Part shown: positions 59,471-64,000 of the stretch, piece by piece
How the letters are laid out: every line of letters starts with the position of its first letter
Position numbering within the stretch: the stretch's first letter is position 1
Source: Parasponia andersonii
Taxonomy: Eukaryota; Streptophyta; Magnoliopsida; Rosales; Cannabaceae
Direction: 5' to 3'
DNA length: 64,000 bases
Assembly: GCA_002914805.1 (NCBI GenBank)
Contig: JXTB01000249.1
Coordinates: 432,497-496,496, forward strand
The notes under the pieces: generated by a model
What the model was told of the DNA's origin: nothing
The model's input: the letters and a program-made list of their open reading frames with translations, nothing else
Databases searched by the model: none
Translations under genes and position numbers: made by a program

Positions 59471-59561
59471 TTGTATGGCTTTTTTGTTCAGAGAGAGTGC
59501 GGTCGTGAGTCTCTGACTCTTTTTCCCATGCTCAACCTTTTTCCCACAGACAGCACCAAAT

Positions 59562-60324
59562 TGTTGGAGCTGTTTCTCACCAACCGTCCACGTGTGTCGA
59601 ACTGCTGATGCTGTATTCTCCAATTATCCACGTGTCCTTGTTGTCCCAAAGTCCTCTGAACTCCAAGCAAGATCGGAGAGGCGGGGGTGGCTACCTGCAA
59701 AGACTCTCCGATGCTTAAGTCAGTAGTTTATCTTTGATACAGGGTAGCAAGGAAAATATTTCAGTATGAATATCTCTTTGTTTCTTATTCACACACTTTT
59801 CTATATATATCTGTTTTCTTAAGCGTACATGCCCTATTCGGGAACGCATGGCTCTTATATATGTAGTCCTGAGATTGTGAACTGTGTGGTTCTCAATCTT
59901 AGGACTGCGATATCTTCTGTGCTGCTGTGGCCTGATTTTCGCCGCCTCCTACGGCTTCAATCTGTCAGGAGTAAGATATGGGTAAATCACCGTTCTGTCA
60001 GGAGTAAGATTTGTCCCTGGCACACACCTATCCCGGATCGCATTAAATGCTCTGTCTGGGTCTGAGCCGTGAGTTACTTTCTACTGTAATCAGTCGGAAG
60101 ACCCTTGGAGATTCTGACCCTCTCGACTGTCGAGATAAGGACTACTGTACCCAGGTAGCAGACCCTTGGGGCATCCGACCCCCAGCTGTCGAGGTTGGGG
60201 TCAGACCGTCCAGGGTCAGTGATGGGTTCGGCCTTAACTTCGGACGGCCCAATAACCGATTGTGAGATCACGTGCGACCCACGTAGCATTTCACGTAGTG
60301 TATGGCTCGGGAACGGGTCCCACA
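59562..60324 (-). repeat. 5' LTR of the Tat element
   Basis: Begins TGTTGGAGCTGTTTCTCACC and ends ACGGGTCCCACA, followed by the GTGAG target duplication. Confidence 0.92.
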
Positions 60325-61736
60325 GTGAGTATCAAGTAATCGCATCACAATCAAATAATATTCAAGACTAGCTACAGGTTTTAACAAAATTTTGATATAT
60401 ATATATATATATATACGAATTTTACATTACAAAATATTCTCATTAGAATTCTTTTAATTTTTAAGAATAATATTGTTGGTGCGTACTATCTCTAATCCTA
60501 ATTTTATGTTATAAACAATTATAACTCTGTAATTGGTACAACGTATGGTATGTAAAGAAGAGTAACGTCCTAGGGCACTACCCTTGTAACTCTATAATTG
60601 GTACAACATAAAATATGTAAAGAAGGGTAATATTACGAGACACTAGCTTATAGTATCCAATATCATTTGACGAATAGACTTGTTAATTTGTTATATTAAG
60701 TGATTATATCAGATTAATTATGAGTCTCATATTACAATCAATCAGTGACACATAAAGCAGTGCTGAGTAACACCGAAAGTAGCATTTTTAACTCCTTCAA
60801 AGTGAATTACGATGACCCACAATTAATAAATAAGATTCATAATATTTTCACGATTTGGTTGAAAAATGAGACTCGTTAAAAAAAAATGAAAATTGAATTA
60901 GAATTTTGATACCTGTGCGTAATACTCAATTCAATTTCAATTGGGTAAGTTTAAAACCGGAACCTTGACCTAATCAAGGTTCCTTTTTCTTACGGACAGA
61001 TGAGAAATGTTAGTTTAGAAAAGCAAAATTCTTTTGTATGTTTGTCCGGTGGATCAACAATAATAGAATGATTATTCTATTAGAAAAAGTGAAAGAATAA
61101 ACAAAAAAGAGTTGATTATTCTATTAGAAAAAGTGAAAGAATAAACAATAAACAGACTTAGCCCATTAAGAAAGAAAGAAATGAAAAGAAGTAATAATAA
61201 TAAAATAAAATTAGCATCATCGGCATTTTCCCAGGTTTCCAAATTGTAGGCCCGTGCTCAATTGACTTTTTTCGCATATGTTTTTTCTTTTCATGTCGCA
61301 CGTAGATGCATGAAATGTTTCCACACATAACCTTTCGTTTTCTTCCCCCATAATGTTTAATAACTTCCAATTTAGAACTACACCTTCGTTCCTCTTATTT
61401 TTAATATTTTTTTATACATACATTCGGTCTTTTCAACAATGTATGAAAAGAACATGTAAGTTGTGCTTTACAAGTCTTTCAAAAAAAAAATTATGTTTTA
61501 CAAGTAAATGTTGTTAATATATAATGTAACTTAAATAATATATATTTTATTCTTCCAACAACTTTTGGACATTTGACAACCTTCCCATTACTGCACTTTT
61601 CTGGTTTTTTCAGTTATTTTAATCTTAACCAAAATTGAAGTGTTGAAACGGTCACGATGCCTTTTCCCCCGGTTAAAACATACCATGTAGACTCAAATTA
61701 TTGGGAATTGCTGGATGGCCTTTTTTTTCCCCCCCT

Positions 61737-61775
<39 letters not shown>

Positions 61776-62790
61776 CATGCTTGAAGTAAAAAACTCATCT
61801 GATCCGTAAAACCCATTTTTCCTGTGATTGTTATAAACTAACAATTTGTTTTCTTGTCACATATCGAACAAGCGTTATATCCTATGATAGAAAAGAATAC
61901 TCAAATAGGTTCCCATATTCATTGATTATGCATAATAAGATTGCTTTGAGAAAGATCTTCATTAATAATTATTAACACCATCATTCAATAAAATGTTCAA
62001 ATCATCGAGCAATTAGACAAATACACATTAGTGTCATGATTATTAATTTGTCTAAGTCCTAAAATTAATACCGTTAGAAATATAAATTTTAGTTAAGCAT
62101 ATCATTATTTTAACACAATATCCTCTATGCATATGCCGATCAACCTAATGGTATGTTTGGTTGGTTGGAATGGCCTTTGAAATAGAACGGTCATTCCTTG
62201 TCAAAATCTACTCTATTATTTAGTTGGATTTTAAAGTATGGAATCAAGATTCGTTTGATTTTTTCAGAATCCTAAGATCATTACGATCGTTATAATATTT
62301 ATTCTATTTAATTACACTAATTTAACTAAATAATAAAATATTATTTTTATTCTCATTCTAATTTATCACTCTCGTTACCATTTTTATTATATTTTATCAA
62401 ACCAAATATGAGCTTAGGGTAATTGGGTAACTTCACAAATCTGTCGAGTTGCACTAGTTTTGTCGAGTTGCACTAGTTTTTCCTTGTATATAAAGGACAT
62501 TAGCACCAATTTAGAGAGGTTGGTATTACACTTGCATAGAAATCCACAAAAGTCTGAGAAGTGTAAAATTGTCCAACTTTTTTTTTTTTTTTTGTATTAT
62601 TTGTTTTTTATGATACTGAAAATTTATAGTAGTTGAACATAGATATAATTCTTACATAGAGATTGAACTATTATAAATCTCATATGTGCTTGTGTTACTT
62701 TTTGTTTTATTACCCTCTTTCATAAATGATTAAGACATTTACAAATATGCTAATTTGTGATTGGTACAACATAATATCAACTAAATTAAA
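60325..62790. other. AT-rich region right of the retroelement cluster
   Basis: No gene is recognisable. A 65 bp tandem duplication (units starting TAACTCTRTAATTGGTACAA) lies at 60522-60651, and the motif GATTGGTACAACATAATATC recurs at about 62760. A 43 bp duplication containing GATTATTCTATTAGAAAAAG lies at about 61068-61148, and (CT)n at 61739-61772. A possible MITE is listed separately. Short frames such as 61158-61370 have no protein-like composition. Confidence 0.5.
62151..62412. repeat. Possible MITE with TTTGGTT ends
   Basis: GTATGTTTGGTTGG on the left faces AAACCAAATATGAGC on the right as short inverted ends around about 260 bp of AT-rich DNA. The look resembles common small plant MITEs. 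The target duplication is not clear. Confidence 0.35.
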
Positions 62791-63956
62791 AGGTTAATAT
62801 CAGCTAGGATCCCCAACTTTTACCAGACATATCACTTAAGTCTCTATTTTTTACTTTTGTAGCATTTAACACCCCAACCTTACTATATTTGTAACACATT
62901 TGTCCTTTTTTTAATCTCCGCTTGTTTATACCGTTAATACACATGTGCATTGTACGTGGTCGAAAATCTAGAGGCTTCCAAGTTCCAAACCTAGAACCCT
63001 CCGTACCCATCTTTTTCTTCCTTTTCTTACCCTATTTTTCTCTCTAAAATTTCTTGCCCTTTCTCATCTCATTCTCTCAGGACCCAAACATTCACATAAC
63101 TAATACTCCTCATTCCAGAAACTTATTTTCTATTTCCGTATCTTTCTCTAAATCCAAAGCTTATTTTCAATGGCGAAGTAGGAAGGAGGCAATAAGTGAT
63201 GGATCATGGAGGACATACCAAACGATGCCGTTTCATATTGATTTGGTAATGTGCCGAGAGCGAATTGCCTCGAATGGAGCCAAAACTTCCTAACAAATCT
63301 TCTCTCCAACCTTACTGTCCTCGATGGCGAATGTAGTCTCTTCGTCAATACCAAAAAACTCAACAACTATTTTCATCCATTGATTGGTCTTTATCCTTAC
63401 TAATTAAAATTTCATTCATAGAATCTTCAACAGACCACCTTCACATGGGAACCTTCATAAAACAAACCGTTGATTGTTTTCTACAACAGATCAGTTTCTC
63501 TGTTTTCAATATTCCTCTTATTGATATAAATCCCAAAAAGAATAACCATTTTTGACTGACTAAAAAGTATTAAAAAAAGAACTATATATATATATTGTTT
63601 TTTAATTTTAGTTCTCAACAATTTCACTATAAGAAATCATAGGCTTATTTTTCAAAGTCTTTGTGAGAAAAAATAAAAAAATAAAACGACAAAAAGATCT
63701 AGCTATTTTGTTAGTTACTTCTTTTGTGAGAGACCAGGATGCTTATGTGGCAAAGGAAGAACCAGGAGGGGTAGAAGACAACTAATGCCTCGAACCTGGA
63801 GCTGAATTGTGGACCATGTGATTTAACGGCAAAATTAATCAGATATTGAAAAAGGAACTAACGTGTTACAAATATGGGAGCTAAATGTTACAAAATAAAG
63901 AATAATAACTTAAGTGGTACATGCGGTAAAGGATGGGACCTAGTTGATGTTAACCT
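62791..63956. mobile_element. Pack-MULE-like element, 1.17 kb, 9 bp target duplication
   Basis: TAAATTAAA occurs at 62782-62790 and 63957-63965 as a perfect 9 bp target duplication. The terminal inverted repeats start AGGTTAAYATCARCTAGG and stay similar for about 150 bases, with shared CACTTAAGT and TTTGTAACAC blocks. The internal 0.8 kb is less AT-rich than the flanks and does not match the TIRs. It has a leader-like CT-rich part (about 63000-63170) and a short frame opening MEDIPNDAVS at 63206, which faintly recalls an F-box start. No transposase is present. A captured host-gene fragment is plausible but unproven. Confidence 0.8.
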
Positions 63957-64000
63957 TAAATTAAATAATATTAATATATATATTTTATTATGTATAAGAA

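Larger units (their letters stand above)
47945..60324 (-). mobile_element. Tat-lineage Ty3/gypsy retrotransposon, 12.4 kb (fossil)
   Basis: LTRs lie at 47945-48765 (3') and 59562-60324 (5'), and a perfect 5 bp target duplication GTGAG lies at 47940-47944 and 60325-60329. Just inside the 5' LTR the minus strand reads TTTGGTGCTGTCTGTGGGAA, the kind of primer site usual in Tat elements. A purine tract (minus strand of 48766-48781) precedes the 3' LTR. Parts on the minus strand are gag, protease, reverse transcriptase with RNase H, a second archaeal-type RNase H, and integrase. A 101 bp tandem array and an opposite-strand accessory ORF follow. The second RNase H and the opposite-strand ORF are Tat hallmarks. 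It is broken, with several breaks. The LTRs are roughly 95% identical by eye outside one length difference, suggesting about two million years; it is the youngest of the three. Confidence 0.9.

Noticed and set aside
63206-63400. F-box gene start (MEDIPNDAVS)
   Set aside because: Only the first ten residues resemble an F-box opening. The frame does not continue, and no LRR, kelch or FBD part follows, so it is noted only as a possible captured fragment.

Overview
The window is plant nuclear DNA, most likely from a eudicot. It has AT-rich intergenic DNA, GT-AG introns, (TA)n and (CT)n microsatellites, protein genes of typical angiosperm families, and a dense cluster of LTR retrotransposons, MULEs and MITEs. 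All calls come from reading the sequence by eye; no alignment or database search was run. A 27-base run of N lies at 14424-14450.

Gene-bearing left part (1-34.7 kb). Five intact-looking host genes are present. An NPH3/RPT2-like BTB protein (1615-5487, +) is followed by a chloroplast YceD/DUF177 protein (8143-9890, +) and the mitochondrial COX16 assembly factor (11741-12805, +). Next come a WAV3-type RING plus VWA ubiquitin ligase (14932-19081, -) and a SYT3-type plant synaptotagmin with SMP and two C2 domains (29046-33565, -). They look like unrelated housekeeping and signalling genes, not a cluster. Between the last two lie a 2.5 kb Mutator-like element carrying a Ulp1-protease remnant and many W-box cores (25168-27670), and a 266 bp relative with a perfect 9 bp target duplication (28459-28724).

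Retroelement right part (34.7-60.3 kb). Three LTR elements lie side by side or nested. A Ty3/gypsy chromovirus occupies 34766-40750 (-). An older element with very long LTRs and only gag-like coding traces occupies about 41215-47870 (+). A 12.4 kb Tat-lineage element occupies 47945-60324 (-), with a 5 bp target duplication, an opposite-strand accessory ORF and a nine-copy 101 bp tandem array. All look broken. LTR divergence by eye suggests the long-LTR element is oldest, then the chromovirus, then the Tat element.

Right end (60.3-64 kb). This is AT-rich DNA with small tandem repeats and a 1.17 kb Pack-MULE-like element (62791-63956) with a perfect 9 bp target duplication.

The most notable pattern is a small MITE family. 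Its copies always sit inside (TA)n tracts, and the two LTRs of the long-LTR element each carry one copy at a position where the other LTR is empty. That gives natural filled and empty sites within this one window.
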